A stretch of DNA of 64,000 nucleotides from Balamuthia mandrillaris (GCA_031835245.1 JAVKOQ010000109.1:1-64000); one strand, 5' to 3'. Shown: positions 48,476 through 61,196, counted from the first letter of the stretch. Program-made: numbers and translations. The notes: generated by a model from the letters alone, not told the origin.

Positions 48476-51400
48476 ATGAAAGGAAGTGGTAGTAGTGCTG
48501 TTGGCGGTGGTTCCCCTTCCTATTCCTCTGTTGCTGCGCCTCCAGGAAGCCTGATGCAGAAACACGACGACATCACGCTGGAGCGACTGGACAAATTCGT
48601 GTCCAAGATCTACTTCACGGACGTGAACCTTTGGGGCAAGCTCTATGGGGCCAGGAGCCAAAGCGCCGTCACTCTGACCACCTGGGCGGCCCCCGATCTG
48701 GAACGAAAGAAACCAGGTTTGTTTTCATTTTTTTCAACCACTTCTTTCTTTCTGCTGAGCAAATATTGCAAAACTTTTTTCAAAACAAAAAAGATGAGAC
48801 TGCTACCTGGAAGCCCACGCAAGTAGGTGCCCAATTTGGACCTTCTTGGAGCACTCACTGGTTTCGAGTGGAGGTTTGATGGTTTTATTTATGGTTGGTG
48901 TGTGGTTCGCGTTTAAACAAACAAACGAACAAAAAAAAAGGTGGAGGTACCAGAGGAATGGGAAGGCAAGGAGGTCCATTTCCTGTGGGACTCTGATAGC
49001 GAGGCATGCGTGTGGGAAGATGACGTGCCCACCCAAGGGCTCACGGGAGGAGATGGTCAGTCTTGCTTTCTTGTTGGTGTCGTTGTCGTTTTGGTTGTTT
49101 GTGGTGGTTCTTCTTGTTCTTGTTCTTTGTCACTTTCAATGATGCATAATGACGGGTTCTCAGGTGTGGACAGACGCGCAGAGTACATCCTGACGAAGCG
49201 CTTGGACAAGAATCACCGTCATTTCTCTTTCCAAGTTGAAATGGCATGCAACGGGATGTTTGGTTCGCTTGCTTCTCTTCTTCTTTCTATCTTCTCTGTT
49301 CTTCGCCATTCTCCATTCTGTTTCCAGTGTGCCCTGCTCTTCTTTGTTCATCCTCTCTTGTCGTTGCCTTTCTTCCAAGCCACCAGCTTTTTTCGAAAAA
49401 ACAACTAAACAACAAAAAAACAACAAAAAAACAACAAACAGGAAATGGAGTAGGAGGAATGATAGCTGCGCCGAGGGACGACCGCTATTTTACGCTTAAA
49501 AAAGCAGAAGTAGTGGTCTTCAATCGCAATGTATGGGAACTGTTGTGGGACTTCATCACCATAGCTGACATGGCTAAGGTTTGATATTTTTGTTTGCTGT
49601 TAATATTTTGGTTATTATTCGATTACAAAACAAGCTTTGCCCATAGCATTTGCCGAAGAATGACACGCGTGCAGCTCAAGCCTTGTGGACTGCCAACCAA
49701 ATGGTGAGTTAAGCATTTGAAATACTATTCATAGTCGCCAAAACAAAAGCTCGATGAGAGAAGAAGAACGTGTGTTTAAAAAGGAAGGAAGATCAACTCA
49801 CAATGTTATTTGTAATAATTAGGTCAACACGTGCTTCCCAGATGATGAATCTACGTACGCTCCTACCAGAGCTATTGCCAGAGAATTCTTTGCTGCTCGC
49901 AACGGTGATTCTGTTCATCAAATCTCGGCCATTGGACATTGCCACATCGATACAGGTAATTTTATCCCTAGCAATACCTTCTGTTTATTAGCTCGTTAAA
50001 GCATTCGAGCTAACGTTATGGTTAAGCGTGGTTGTGGCCGTATGCCGAGACCAAGAGGAAGATAGCTCGCAGTTGGGCCACTCAAATCCGTTATATGGAC
50101 ATGGAAGAATATCCAGAATATAAATTTGTGGCTTCTCAGGTTCTTTCATTCATTATTTTCTTATTTTTAGCACAGCATAATTCAAAGATTTAACACCTCT
50201 TTTTGTTACTGTCACAGGCTCAGCAGCATGCATGGTTAAAGGAAGAATATCCTGAATTGTTCGAAAGAATTAAGCAAAAGATTAGCCAGGGTTCCTTTGT
50301 GCCTACTGGTGGAAGCTGGGTTGAAATGGTTCTCTCTCTCTCTCTCCTTATAAAATCTTTTCAACTTCTTTATTCCATCTGCGCAAGATGAAAACTCACT
50401 CTTCGTTTTAGGATTGTAATATTCCTTCCGGAGAATCTTTTGTGCGTCAGTTCCTATTCGGGCAACGCTTTTTTAAGCAAGAATATGGCAGCTATTGCAC
50501 TGAATTTTGGCTGCCTGATACTTTCGGCTACTCTGCTCAGTTGCCTCAGCTCATTCGCGGTGCTGGCATGGCGTTCTTTCTTACCCAAAAGTTATCGTGG
50601 AACCTCATCAACAAGTACTTTTATATATCCGTGCTTTCGTCTCTCTTCTTTCTTCTTGCTTCTTTCCTTCATCTTTCTTCTTCGTTCCTCCTGTTTTTTT
50701 AAACGCCGCAATTCTCTTTTTCTTTCTTCATACAGATTCCCTCATCATACGTTTCATTGGGAGGGCATTGATGGAAGTAAGGTGTTAGCCCACTTCCCAC
50801 CAGCTGATACCTACAATGGCAATTGCAGCGTTGAAGAAACCCTAAAAGCCGTTCAGCGCTTCAAAGATGCTGCCCGCAGCAGTTACTCTCTGTCAGTGTA
50901 CGGCCATGGAGATGGTGGTGGAGGACCACAGATGGAAATGTTGGAGAGGGTGAAGCGCATGCAAAACGTGGATGGTCTGCCGGTGGTCAAACCAGAGACA
51001 CCGTACCAGTTCTTCAAGAAGGCGGAACGTGATCAGCATAAGCTGATTACTTGGGTCGGCGAGTTGGTATGATGTCTATTTCTTCTTCTTTTATGTTATC
51101 AAATTTAACATTCTTCTGCTTCACTAGTATTTCGAGTTGCATCAAGGCACGTATACGAGCCAGGCAGCCAATAAAAAAGGTAACAGAAAAAGCGAATTCC
51201 TGTTGCACAATATCGAATTCTTGGGCAGTGTCTTGGCCAGTATCAATGGCGGCGACTGGAAAGCTGCCCATTATCCTCAACAAGAACTGGAATATCTTTG
51301 GAAACTTGTTTTGTTGTATGTTTCTTTTCTTTTCTTTTCTCTTCTGTTTTTTTTGTTATTTATTTGTGGTGTGGACTAAACTATTTATTTTAAATATAAC

Positions 51401-52656
51401 AGAGACCAATTCCACGACGTCCTTCCAGGAACCTCCATTCCTCAAGTATTCGAAGATACAGCTCAACATTACGCCGAAATCAAAGAAAGTAGCAATCGAT
51501 TGATTGACTCCTTGTGTCATCAGCTCTCTGATCAACTCTCTCAAGCAAACGAAGACGAGAAGAAGAAAACCGGCGAAGAGAACTCCATTCTGTGCATCAA
51601 CACCACCAACTTTGACAGAGTAGAAGTTGTGGAAGTTCCTTTCTTGCACCAAGAAAAGAACAAATTCGTTCAACTCTCTCATAAAGGCAATGGCCTACTC
51701 ATTGCTCAAGCACCTTCTTATGGAGTTAGCATCCAAACCTTGACCGCTGCTTCTTCTTCCTCACCAAAAAGCGTGGACGTTGTGGAAACTCAAGTTCAGA
51801 TTGAAGGCAAGAACAGCAAAGCATTTGTGATGGAGAATGATGCGGTGCGCGTGACCGTTCTAGAGGATGGCAGCATCTATTCTATCGTTGACAAGCGTTG
51901 CTTTGGTGGACAAGGCAGAGAAGTGGTGGACAAAAAGAAAGGAAAAGCTAATTCCTTTGTGCTGTTTGATGATGTGCCCTTCTATTGGGATGCCTGGGAC
52001 GTTATGGTCTATCACACTCAGAAGCGTCATCCATGTATCCTTGACGCAGAAGCTTCTGTTCGTATCTCTCTACCTTGTTCTATCTGGTTGCTTCTATCTT
52101 TTTAAACTCACAAACCCTCGGTTTGCAAAAGATTGTTGAACGAGGCCCACTTAGAGCCAGGGTACATGTGAAGTTGCAACTCACAAAGACGAGCACTTTG
52201 GAGCAATACATCAGCTTAACAGCCAATTCTGCTAGAATCGATTTTGAGACATCGGTAGATTGGCATGAAAATCGCAAGTTTTTAAAGGTTAGTTCCCTTC
52301 TCTCCTCTCCTCTCTTTCATTCTTTTCTGCTTTTATTTTAACCTTTGTTTATCAGGTGGAGTTTCCATTGAACGTAAGAGCACCAACTGCTTCCTATGAA
52401 ATCCAGTTTGGTCACTTGCAAAGACCAACGCATTCCAACACTTCTTGGGACATGGGTAACCACCTGCTTTATTTCCTTGGCATTTCTGTTTCAGTTTCAG
52501 GTCTCATAATTTCTGTTATAATCGTTTGTGCCAACAAAACAACAGCAAAGTTTGAAGTCTGTGGTCATAAATGGGCTGATCTTTCAGAGCATGGCTATGG
52601 TGTAGCCATTCTTAATGACTGTAAATACGGTTACGCATGTCAAGGTACTCTCTCCT

Positions 52657-52690
<34 letters not shown>

Positions 52691-53326
52691 GCTCTCTGAA
52701 CATCAACATGGTTATTCCAACAAACAGAAAACGTGATGAGACTGTCATTGTTACGAGCCCCCAAACAACCGGATCCAACCTGCGATATGGGCCAACACCA
52801 ATTCAACTATGCCATCTACCCGCACCAGGGGACATTGCAGAGCGGCCGAGTCATCGAAGAGGGATACAAGTTCAACGTCCCACTGCTGCTTGTGCCAACC
52901 TCTTCTTCGCTTGCGACGGTGGGGAGCATGAAAAGCTTCTTCTCGACGGAAGATTCGGCTGCTATCATTGAGACTGTGAAAAAGGCTGAAGATTCGAATG
53001 ATATCATCTTGAGAATTTATGAGGTACTTTGTTTGCTTTTCCTTTCGTTTTCATGTCTTCATTTTTGGTGATTTTTTGAGATACCCATGTTTCTTCGACT
53101 TGAGAGAGAATGATCTGTTGACTTGTCTTCTGCAAACCAGGCATTCGGCGGCCATTGCGTGACGAAGTTACGCAGCTGCTTGTCGGTTGGCCAAGTCAAA
53201 CGATGCAACCTGTTGGAGGAGGAGGAGGAGGATGCCAGCCTCCCGTTATCCTGGCAGGACGGATCCGTACTTGTCCCCTTGTCACCGTTCCAAGTGCTGA
53301 CCCTTCGGCTCTCTCTCCTGGAATGA
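48476..53326 (+). CDS. MAN2C1: cytosolic alpha-mannosidase, GH38 (MAN2C1 type)
   Basis: A retaining alpha-mannosidase of family GH38; the MAN2C1 branch trims free oligosaccharides in the cytosol and needs a divalent metal. There is no signal peptide, as expected. About sixteen exons run in order: an N-terminal domain ([33 protein letters not shown]), the metal-site motif [39 protein letters not shown], the nucleophile segment [51 protein letters not shown], then the beta-rich C-terminal domain to [16 protein letters not shown] and [12 protein letters not shown]. Key residues visible are the His and Asp of HCHID and the nucleophile Asp of LPDTFGY. The start is the first ATG ([10 protein letters not shown]). 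The last exon has a Glu-rich loop, otherwise length and order are normal. Confidence 0.95.
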
Positions 53327-54060
53327 GAACTGTAAGCCCGCAGGGGGTGTCAGACCAAACCAAAAGATAAACACGTCACGCTATTTCCCCTTTGTCTGTC
53401 TCCTGTGGGAAAACACACACCACCAGGGGAGGATGAAGAAAAAAAAACAGCCAAGAGGCTCTGTAACGACTCCCTTTTTAGTGCAACGGTCAAAAATGGT
53501 GTGTGGTTTGATGGGTTGCGTTTCCTATGAGTTGTACCAGAAAGGATCAAACATGGGAACGTTGAATTTCAACTTGGCAGTTGTATCGGCGACCTGACCA
53601 ACCCGCAGAAGCACCCAGATTGTGTTTTCCCTTTTTCCGACCTACCGTTATGATCTTGCCACATGAGTTTTCCTCAGGTTCTACGCGGAACAAGTTGTCC
53701 TTAATTGTCGTTGATCCGCAAATTTAAACCGGTTTAGGCGAATTCGAAAATAAAAAGAGGGGGTGGGTTGCTAGGGGGAGCCAGCAAGGAGAAGGAACGA
53801 AGAAGAAAGTTAAAAAAGTGAAAAGAACAGAAAGGAAGAAGAAGGGTGGATTAACGCGAACGCAGACTTTGACTGCCGTGTTTTTTTTAAATACTATTCT
53901 CAGGCAACGAGGGGGTTCCTTGATACTTTTATTTATTTGCTGGTGTGCCCATTTTTGTTTTTTTATTTTCGTTTTTATTTATTTTTTTTCAAAGTTTTGT
54001 GTCAACAAAAAAAAAGGGTCATCAACTTTCTTCACCACGCTGCAGAGGAAGGAAGAAGAC
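53327..54060. promoter_or_regulatory. intergenic region with TAAACCGGTTTA palindrome
   Basis: This 734-bp gap lies between two plus-strand genes. It holds a perfect 12-bp palindrome TAAACCGGTTTA near 53727-53738, flanked by AAATT and GAATTC. A T-rich segment at 53940-54000 precedes the bZIP start. No gene was found. Confidence 0.4.
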
Positions 54061-57000
54061 ATGTTTCTGTTTAATGTGCATGACTACACGGATCGCACTC
54101 CATCAGACCCCCGCAGCAGAGCGGAAAGAGGTTCCAACGGGTTCGGCTCGGGCTTGCTTGCGCAACTACCACAACAGCCCCGTTAACCCGGAGGAGCTTC
54201 CCCTTCTTTCCCTAACGGTCCCCCTCAACCTTACCCACTGGACGACGCTTCTTACTTGAGCGAGCAGCAATACCGTCACCCTTTTGCTTGGCGGCAGCAA
54301 CAACAACAGCAATCGCAGCAAGGCTACTACGACACTCATTATTCCGCTGCACCTTCTCCTCCTCCTCCTCCCTACGAACGAAGAGATAGCTTTCAACCCC
54401 AATTTCCATCACAACAGCAGGCTGCTGGCGCCACGTCCACTTCCTCCTCTTCACCAACGGGGTCCACTTCCTCCTCTTCGCCCTACCCATCTGCTTCTTC
54501 GCCCTCACAAAACGCGGCTCCGCCTCCCCCGGCCACCGGTTGCCTTACCTCCAGCGCACTTCCTTCAGGTCCCCCCAAGTATCCCTTTCTTGAGCGTGAT
54601 CTGCTCTTTGTGGTAACGTCTCTACCTCTTTCCTCTCTCCCTCTTTCCCTCTTTTTGTTGCTTAGTCTTAAAGCTTTGTTCCTTTTCATTACGTTGCAGC
54701 TGAGCGATGACATGAACAAAGGAGAGCACGGCGCGGCGTTATCTCATCACCCTGCCCACTCTCATCATCCTCAGCCTTCACCTTATTCTCCTCCTCAAGA
54801 GCGACAAACTCCGTCATCATTCTCTTCTTCCTCTTTACAAGACTTCCACAACTCCTCTTTTGCGTACTCTGGCAGCGTTGCAAAGCACTTAGCCAACGCC
54901 ACTGCTGCCGGCCTGCGCTCCATCCAAGAGCTCCCACCAGCACAACAACACCGACAATCGCCTGCCTCTTCAAAATCCTCTTCCTCCTCCACATCATCAT
55001 CTCCCTCTGATATTTATGCGTATCCTTCCTTCCTTCCTCCTCATCATCCTCATGCTCCTCCACACCATCAACAGGTAGTAGTTGAGGATGAAGAAGACCA
55101 GCCTCATCCTCTCCAACACCAAGATCACTATTACCACCGTTATCAGCAGCCTTCCTCATCCACATCCCGTTACCCTCCTCGGCATCATCACGATCACTAC
55201 CATCCACACCACTACAGCCAAAGATTCGAAGGAGCATTTTTTTCTGAAGGCGGTGCTGGCGATGCCGCCGCTCATCCTTCCCACTATGATCCCCATCTTT
55301 CTCCTTATTACTCCCATCTCCATCATCATCCAAAGAAACACATTGAAGGCGAAGCGTTTCACTTTACGCATCAGCCTCCTTCTGAAACGAGGACGAGTGG
55401 AGAGGAGGAGTCCTATGCCATTGCTCCTCGCTTCCACTCAAATGAAGTTGATCATCGCTATCACCAAAATCTAAACGGGTATGTGGTGGAAGAATTAGAG
55501 AACGAAGAAGAAGGTGAAGAAGAGACCGGAAAAACAGCAACAGTTACCGTGAAACCGGAAAAATCTTCATCATCGCTGTCATCGTCTCCGTCGGCTGCAG
55601 ATACATTTGCGGCTCGTCTTCATAGGCAAGCTAACAAGAAGAAAAAGAAGGATTGCGACGTCAATGAAAAACGAGCCAAACAACGCCGTCCTCGTGGTAA
55701 GCTTCAAGGAGAAGAAAGGTACGTTTTCTCTTTGCCATTCTCTTGTTCTCTTCTGGCTTTTTCTTTGTACCTGTTGATTTACCGCCGAATAGAGCAAAGC
55801 AAAATAGAGAAGCTTCCCGTCGCTACCGTCAGAGGAAGAAAGAACTGCTGATGCACATGAAGAAAGAGATTCAACGACTATTGCACGAAAAAGCATCACT
55901 GTTAAAACAACAAGAGTCAACTCTTAGCATCATAAATAGATTACAAAACCAAAACATGGAACTTCAACAAGAACACAAGCACCAAGCTAAACAAGTACGA
56001 TTTCTTACTTTGCTTTTTCGCATTTTTCTTCTAAAAGACTTACCTTTTTTTCTGCTCAAAAACAGCTAGAAAAAGAAAGGTTGAGTTGGGTGCGAAGGCT
56101 GGTCAAAGCGATGCACGATGACACTACAACAGAGCAAGAGTTAAACCACATTGTCAATACAGTGGGCGCTTATTGCGTACGGATCTGTAACCTCAGTCAA
56201 AGCCACATCAACGTATGCTTCAGTTGTCTTCTGCTGTGCTTGTTCTGTTGTGCTAATTTTGTTTGTTTTACACAAAAAAGTGGTTGCTATCGCCGGGAAC
56301 AGCTAAGGAATTGCTAAAGGCAGGGTACTTTGATAGCGAGGCGGCCAGAGTCGAACACCCCGAACGAGAAGAAAGTTATGCTTCCTTTGTCCAAAAACTG
56401 ATGAAAAAAATATCTGAGTTGGACGAGGAGCAAATAAGGGTAAGTTTGCCCCAATCCCTTGTGGTGCATGTGTGTCGTATCTTGTTTGGCGAATTATTGA
56501 ACGCACGATTGTTATTTGCAGCGTTTGCAAGATGCAGTACATCAGCATTACGAAAAGTTGGTCCCCATCCAAGAACAACGTTTTGAGTTGATTGACGAGT
56601 TGCGTGCTTTGGTGCAACAAACGGAAGAGGACAGTATTGGAGAGGAGAAAGCAGACGAGGGAGAAGAAGAGGAAGAAGATGAAGGAGGTTTGCGTGAAGC
56701 CTTTCAAGATAGAAAGTTTTGCAAAGCCATGAAAATGCTGTGTACGTTGGTATGTAGTTCCTCTCATTAATTTTTTTAAGTTGCGAAAAACTAGCAAAAG
56801 CATGAAGAAGAAGAGGAAGAAGAAGCAGAAGAAGAAGAAGAAGAAGAACAAAAAGAAGAACAAGAAGAAGAAGAAGAAGAAGAAGAAGAAGAAGAGCTAG
56901 AACAATGATCTTATTCTTACCTTTTTAAACAGGAAATGTTGCGAGATAACTTTCAGCGAGAAGCAGATCAGTGTCGTCAGGACATGGCAAACTTGATTAT

Positions 57001-57274
57001 GAACGTCTTGAGGCTGCAGCAAAGAGCTCGTTTCTTCACAGAAGTGGAATTTGTTCATATCAGTGTGATGCAGCTGAAAAGCGTGTGGGCTCAACTCCAT
57101 CCTTCTTTGCCTTCGGATTACCGCGAGCCATCTGCGCATTTGCCTCCTCGTTATTTGTATCCACAAATTCTTCCTCTAAAACATGCTGAAGCAGAAGATG
57201 GCAATGGCGACGGCTGTGGTGGTGACGATGGCGATGGCGATGGCGGTGTTGACAACGATGAAGAATGCAGCTAG
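54061..57274 (+). CDS. bZIP transcription factor with long His/Pro/Ser-rich N-terminus and DOG1-like C-terminal helices
   Basis: The basic region and zipper are joined across an intron: RAKQNREASRRYRQRKKELL carries the bZIP N-x7-R core, followed by a leucine-heptad helix (IQRLLHEKASLLKQQ, NRLQNQNMELQQEHKHQAK). N-terminal exons (from 54061 or 54194) are rich in Pro, Ser, His, Tyr. After the zipper, exons give WVRRLVKAMHDDTTTEQELN, WLLSPGTAKELLKAGYFDSE, YEKLVPIQEQRFELIDELRA and QDMANLIMNVLRLQQRARFF, ending ISVMQLKSVWAQ; the last resembles the DOG1 region of plant TGA factors, by memory only. In the presumed first exon the frame from MFLFNVHDY is cut by TAA at 54184-54186; a GT-AG interval of 63 nt (54131-54193) would remove it in frame. 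If the stop stands, the first downstream Met is at 54712. It could bind the TGACGTCA sites of this window, which is untested. Confidence 0.8.
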
Positions 57275-57400
57275 CGAAACCTTGGAGTTCCTATTTTCAC
57301 TATCATGGAAGAGAACCGAGGGGGAAAAGGAGGATATGAAGTCATGTAACGCGGTGCAACTGTAAATAAAATGATAGAATAAACAGAAAAACAAGTTCTT

Positions 57401-59509
57401 TTACGCCCAATCGCCGCGTTGGATCTTCATGGCAAAGTATTGCTCGCAAAGAAAGGACAGAGCAATCGACGATAATGCTTGCAATTCCACTTTGACTTGG
57501 CGAGCTAGCATCATCTCTATCTCTTTGCTGTTGCAAAAACAAAAATAAATGAGAAGATAAGCAATGCAAGACTCCTCAAAAACAAATACCGCCAGAATGG
57601 GCGTGCGTTGAAACACAGTCGCTTCAGCAAGGCGATTCCTTTGGCAATATCTCTTTCGCTGATGGGCAGAAAACATCTGGAGGGGAGATTCCAGGTGGCA
57701 AAGTCCGCGCTGTGTAGACCTATCCACTTCAGCTCTGGTACTGCTAAGCTTTCTACCTCGCCACTCATTTTCTAGAGTGGAAAGATGGAAAACGATCAGA
57801 ACCATCAATCAGTCAATCATTTTTTGTTTAGTATATTCTTGTACCAAAGATCCAAAGGCATATGTGCTCAGTATCTCCATTCCCCAAACATCCCAATCCT
57901 AGTTGCACGTTAGATTGGAAATGTACAGTTACAATTCACCGTGTACCCCTTTTAGAAAGGAGAGAAACTTGCATGGTAGCAAGACTTACCACCATAGCAA
58001 ACACTACCAAATGAGGGTTTTCGTCTTTGAGCCTACGAAGAAACTGCCTTGGCGCAATACTTGGAGAGCCGCAACCCTGCGATAAAGAATTTCGTTACAT
58101 TGGTGGCCAAACAAATCACCAACACCGGAGGCAAAGGGAGTACAGTGATGAGAATGCAAGGCGAATATTTTGCAATAAACTTGTCTGAGAGAACTGGTGC
58201 AAGTTTTTAGCCAAGTTGCGATTCGTAGAGAGAAAATAAACAACAACGAGAGAAAATTGCATGACAAAGTAATGTAGGACGAAACAAGCAGAAGTTAAAA
58301 GGAATACGCACGTCGCGTGAATGTGGCATGGTCTTCAACAATTAGAATAAATCTTGCGCTTGTTTGCAAGTCTGTGTGTTTGATGATGCCGATAAAACCT
58401 CGTTATTGCCGCTTTTGCAAAAGGAAGGATAATACATACTTGTTAGATGGTCAACATTGTTTGGCACGTGCTTGCCCTTGTTTTGCAAGTTTAACACAAC
58501 AAACTTAGAAAAACAAAACAAAAAACAACACGAAAACAAACAATTTTTGGAACCGTGATATTATACCGTTAAGCCAAATTGCAGACAATCCACTACACTG
58601 TCCGCTTCATTCCACTTCACATGCCCAGCAACGAGTCCCCTTTCCGAAGCCAACTATCATCGAGAATATTAATAGTCTAAGTTCAATGGTCAACAAACAA
58701 CATACCAAGTTTAACCTGCTGCGTGGCACATCCAACAAACAAGCTACATGCTCTATAGCATGGTCGGAGGCATCCTGATTACCAAAGAGTGAAACGTCCG
58801 TGTAGAACAATTCTCTTGATAGGTTTTGACCCACGGTTATTGTTGCCGTCTTAAACCCCAGTGCATAAAAGTTTACCTTTTTGTCATGTGGACATTGTGC
58901 TTGAGAAGCTCCAACACCAATTGCATCACACGTATCATACAAACTGACAAGGGGAAAGAATGAATGAATACGATGAGAACATAGTAAAGCAACAGAGTAA
59001 ATACCCACCAAACGTCTTTCTAGTCTTTGCAGAATCATAGGAAATGCAAGTCATTTTTGTAAGTCCGTGTGGAAGGGCTTCGTTCATTTCCGAAGCATCG
59101 TCACGGCGAAGACGATTGAGCTGAGAGGTTCCATCAAAGGAGATGTTCTCCCAGGTTTGCCGTGAAGCAAAACGAAAGACGAGGTCGGGCTGGGGACCAG
59201 ACGGTACTTGGCCACCTTCGGGCAAGCGAGCCCTTGCATCCTCCAAAGTGCTTTCGATGCATGCTATTAACTCACTGGAACTGGAAGGAAAAACAAAACG
59301 ACAGACAGAACAACAAACTGGTGTCAGTACTGACAGCATACCAACAAGCGACGAACCAGACACCTTTTCACCGGACGCTTTTCCAACCACGAGCAAACCC
59401 TTCTCATTGCTTGCTTCTCCTGCTCCGTGCACTCTTTCCTTAACCTTGCCTCTATCAACGACGACAAAGAGGACGTGGTGCCAGCGGTCGTGCCCTTCTT
59501 CTTCTCCAT
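57401..59509 (-). CDS. SPO11: meiotic recombination endonuclease SPO11
   Basis: SPO11 is the topoisomerase VI A-like protein that makes meiotic double-strand breaks. Read through about ten exons: N-terminal MEKKKGTTAGTTSS, then a region ending TRKTF, VCMIRVMQLVLELLKHNVHM, and TKR|ELFYTDVSLFGNQ with the catalytic Tyr in FYTD. Next are HVACLLDVPRSRLNLV and ERGLVAGHVKW. The Toprim part follows: FILIVEDHATFTRR (metal Glu present), LSDKFIAKYSPCILIT joined to GCGSPSIAPRQFL, then VVFAMVDWDVWGMEIL with both Asp of the DxD motif. The C-terminus is VPELKWIGLHSADF, NARPFW, KEIEMMLARQVKVELQALSS, ending RGDWA. Relative to the family, VEKDA is VEDHA and GKGxPD is GCGSPS, so Toprim is divergent though its acidic ligands remain. 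It is convergent with the bZIP gene. Confidence 0.9.
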
Positions 59510-59608
59510 CGTTGCTGCTACCCTTTTTGTTGTGTGTTACTACTTTTTATTGTTGTGCTTTGCTACACCGTTTCTTTTTATTTTTTGTGCTACATTTTTT
59601 TCAGTGCT

Positions 59609-59654
<46 letters not shown>

Positions 59655-59825
59655 TCATGCGACCAACTATCTCTCTCTCCTCCCCACCAACTGTTCCTCG
59701 TCGACGTGAGGAAAAATTTTTTGGCGGGAACAAGAGGTTCAATCTCCGTCCAATTGGAAATCAAACGTGTCCATTAATCTTATTTTCACGATCGGGAGAA
59801 ACCAAAGGGTTCAGAGGCACCGAAG
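59510..59825. promoter_or_regulatory. divergent promoter SPO11 / F-box gene with (CT)n
   Basis: This 316-bp gap contains a 40-bp (CT)n at about 59611-59650 on the plus strand, a T-rich segment before it, and GTCGACGTGAGG near 59700. No other feature was seen. Confidence 0.4.
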
Positions 59826-61196
59826 ATGAAGTTGTGGAAGGTGAAGCATGACGACAGCCACCGAGAGATGGTGCGAACACAGATTCAGAAGGAAGAAGAG
59901 GCGTGCGGGTGTGCTTTGCCAACTATCGTTACAATGACTACCGGCGATCAACCCCTCGACGCCGACGACGAAGGGGAACAAGGGGAAAACGCAGAGGACG
60001 AGCGCCGTTTCGCTCCGTCTTCCTCTCCAACTGCAGTACCTCTTGCTGCTCTTCTGTCCGTCTCTCCCAATCGACAACGAGATAAGCAGTCCAAAAAGAA
60101 CCGAAGGAAGAGCTTCAAAAAGACCGAACCACAGCAACGGAAACAATGCTCTGCGCTTCTAAGCACAAACCAAGCAACGGAACAAGACAAATGGGTGCTC
60201 TCTCTACTTCATTTCATCCGAGACGTGGCGCTTGCCCACCACTACCCACAACTGGATGCTTTGCAAACCCTTCTGCGGCTGAGCGAACAAGAAGCCGTAG
60301 GCTGCTCCACTTACAACACTGAGCAACTGTTGTCGGCCCTGAAATACTTTTTTGGGGAAGAGACCTACCAGGACCATTTCCCGAACATGGTCTCCACTTG
60401 CAACGTTTTGGTTCACGTTTGGAACTTGTTACAAAAAGAATACGAAGACGAAGAGAATGTAACACAACCTGAAGACGATAAAGAAGCAGAAGCAGAAAAA
60501 GAAGAAGAAGAAGCCACACAAGAGGAAGAGAATGCAGTGTTTTTACTGAAGTCGACGATAGAGGTATGGAAAGACATTTACCATCAGCAAACACAACAGC
60601 TACTAATGCAAATGGAGCCTTTCCAAGGCTTACTTCCCGTGGAGCTCTTCTTTCGTATCTTCCTTAACTTAGATGCTTCCTCGCTTCTGCGATGCAGCCA
60701 TGTCTGTCGACACTGGCGGGACTTGTTGGACGCTGGCAACAACACCTTTTGGAGGATGGCTTATGCAACGATGTATGGTGAGGATGACGACATTCAAGAC
60801 AGTGATGAAGAAGAGACGCCTGACATTCAATCAATTCCAGCCTTTGGCTACGGTGGAATGAACTATGAAAAATGGTTAGACCTCTATGATAAAGCGGTTA
60901 GACAACATCTTCTGAGAAAACGGATGGAACGAAGACCCACCATTTACAACGTGTGTTGGAAGGAAGAGCTGCTGAAGAAGGCTTTGGGTGTTAGCCTCTC
61001 CGAGTTCGAGAGACAGCCACTGAACCCGCCACCCAAGTTCGGTCGCCCTTATGACAAACGAAGAGACCAGCCATCCTGGTGGAAGAGGTACAAGCGAAAG
61101 ATGCGAGAGCGAAGAGACAGGGGGCTGCATCGTTCCCCTGCTCTCATTGAGGCAAGGATAGAGGAGGAGGAGGCCAACAGCCGTCCCTGTGACTGA
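59826..61196 (+). CDS. F-box protein
   Basis: An intronless 456-residue frame, unusual in this window. The F-box lies at about residues 265-310: GLLPVELFFRIFLNLDASSL followed by RCSHVCRHWRDLLDAGNNTF and WRMAY, which should bind SKP1 in an SCF ubiquitin ligase. The N-terminal half is acidic and Ser/Gln-rich, with helices (DKWVLSLLHFIRDVALAHHY; NVLVHVWNLLQKEYEDEEN). No WD40, LRR or Kelch repeats follow. The C-terminal half is basic and aromatic (WKEELLKKALGVSLSEFERQ; PSWWKRYKRKMRERRDRG), with no family I can name. Earlier ATG is chosen because the frame is open; MVRTQIQKEEE (59868) is an alternative start. Confidence 0.85.
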   Translation: MKLWKVKHDDSHREMVRTQIQKEEEACGCALPTIVTMTTGDQPLDADDEGEQGENAEDERRFAPSSSPTAVPLAALLSVSPNRQRDKQSKKNRRKSFKKTEPQQRKQCSALLSTNQATEQDKWVLSLLHFIRDVALAHHYPQLDALQTLLRLSEQEAVGCSTYNTEQLLSALKYFFGEETYQDHFPNMVSTCNVLVHVWNLLQKEYEDEENVTQPEDDKEAEAEKEEEEATQEEENAVFLLKSTIEVWKDIYHQQTQQLLMQMEPFQGLLPVELFFRIFLNLDASSLLRCSHVCRHWRDLLDAGNNTFWRMAYATMYGEDDDIQDSDEEETPDIQSIPAFGYGGMNYEKWLDLYDKAVRQHLLRKRMERRPTIYNVCWKEELLKKALGVSLSEFERQPLNPPPKFGRPYDKRRDQPSWWKRYKRKMRERRDRGLHRSPALIEARIEEEEANSRPCD

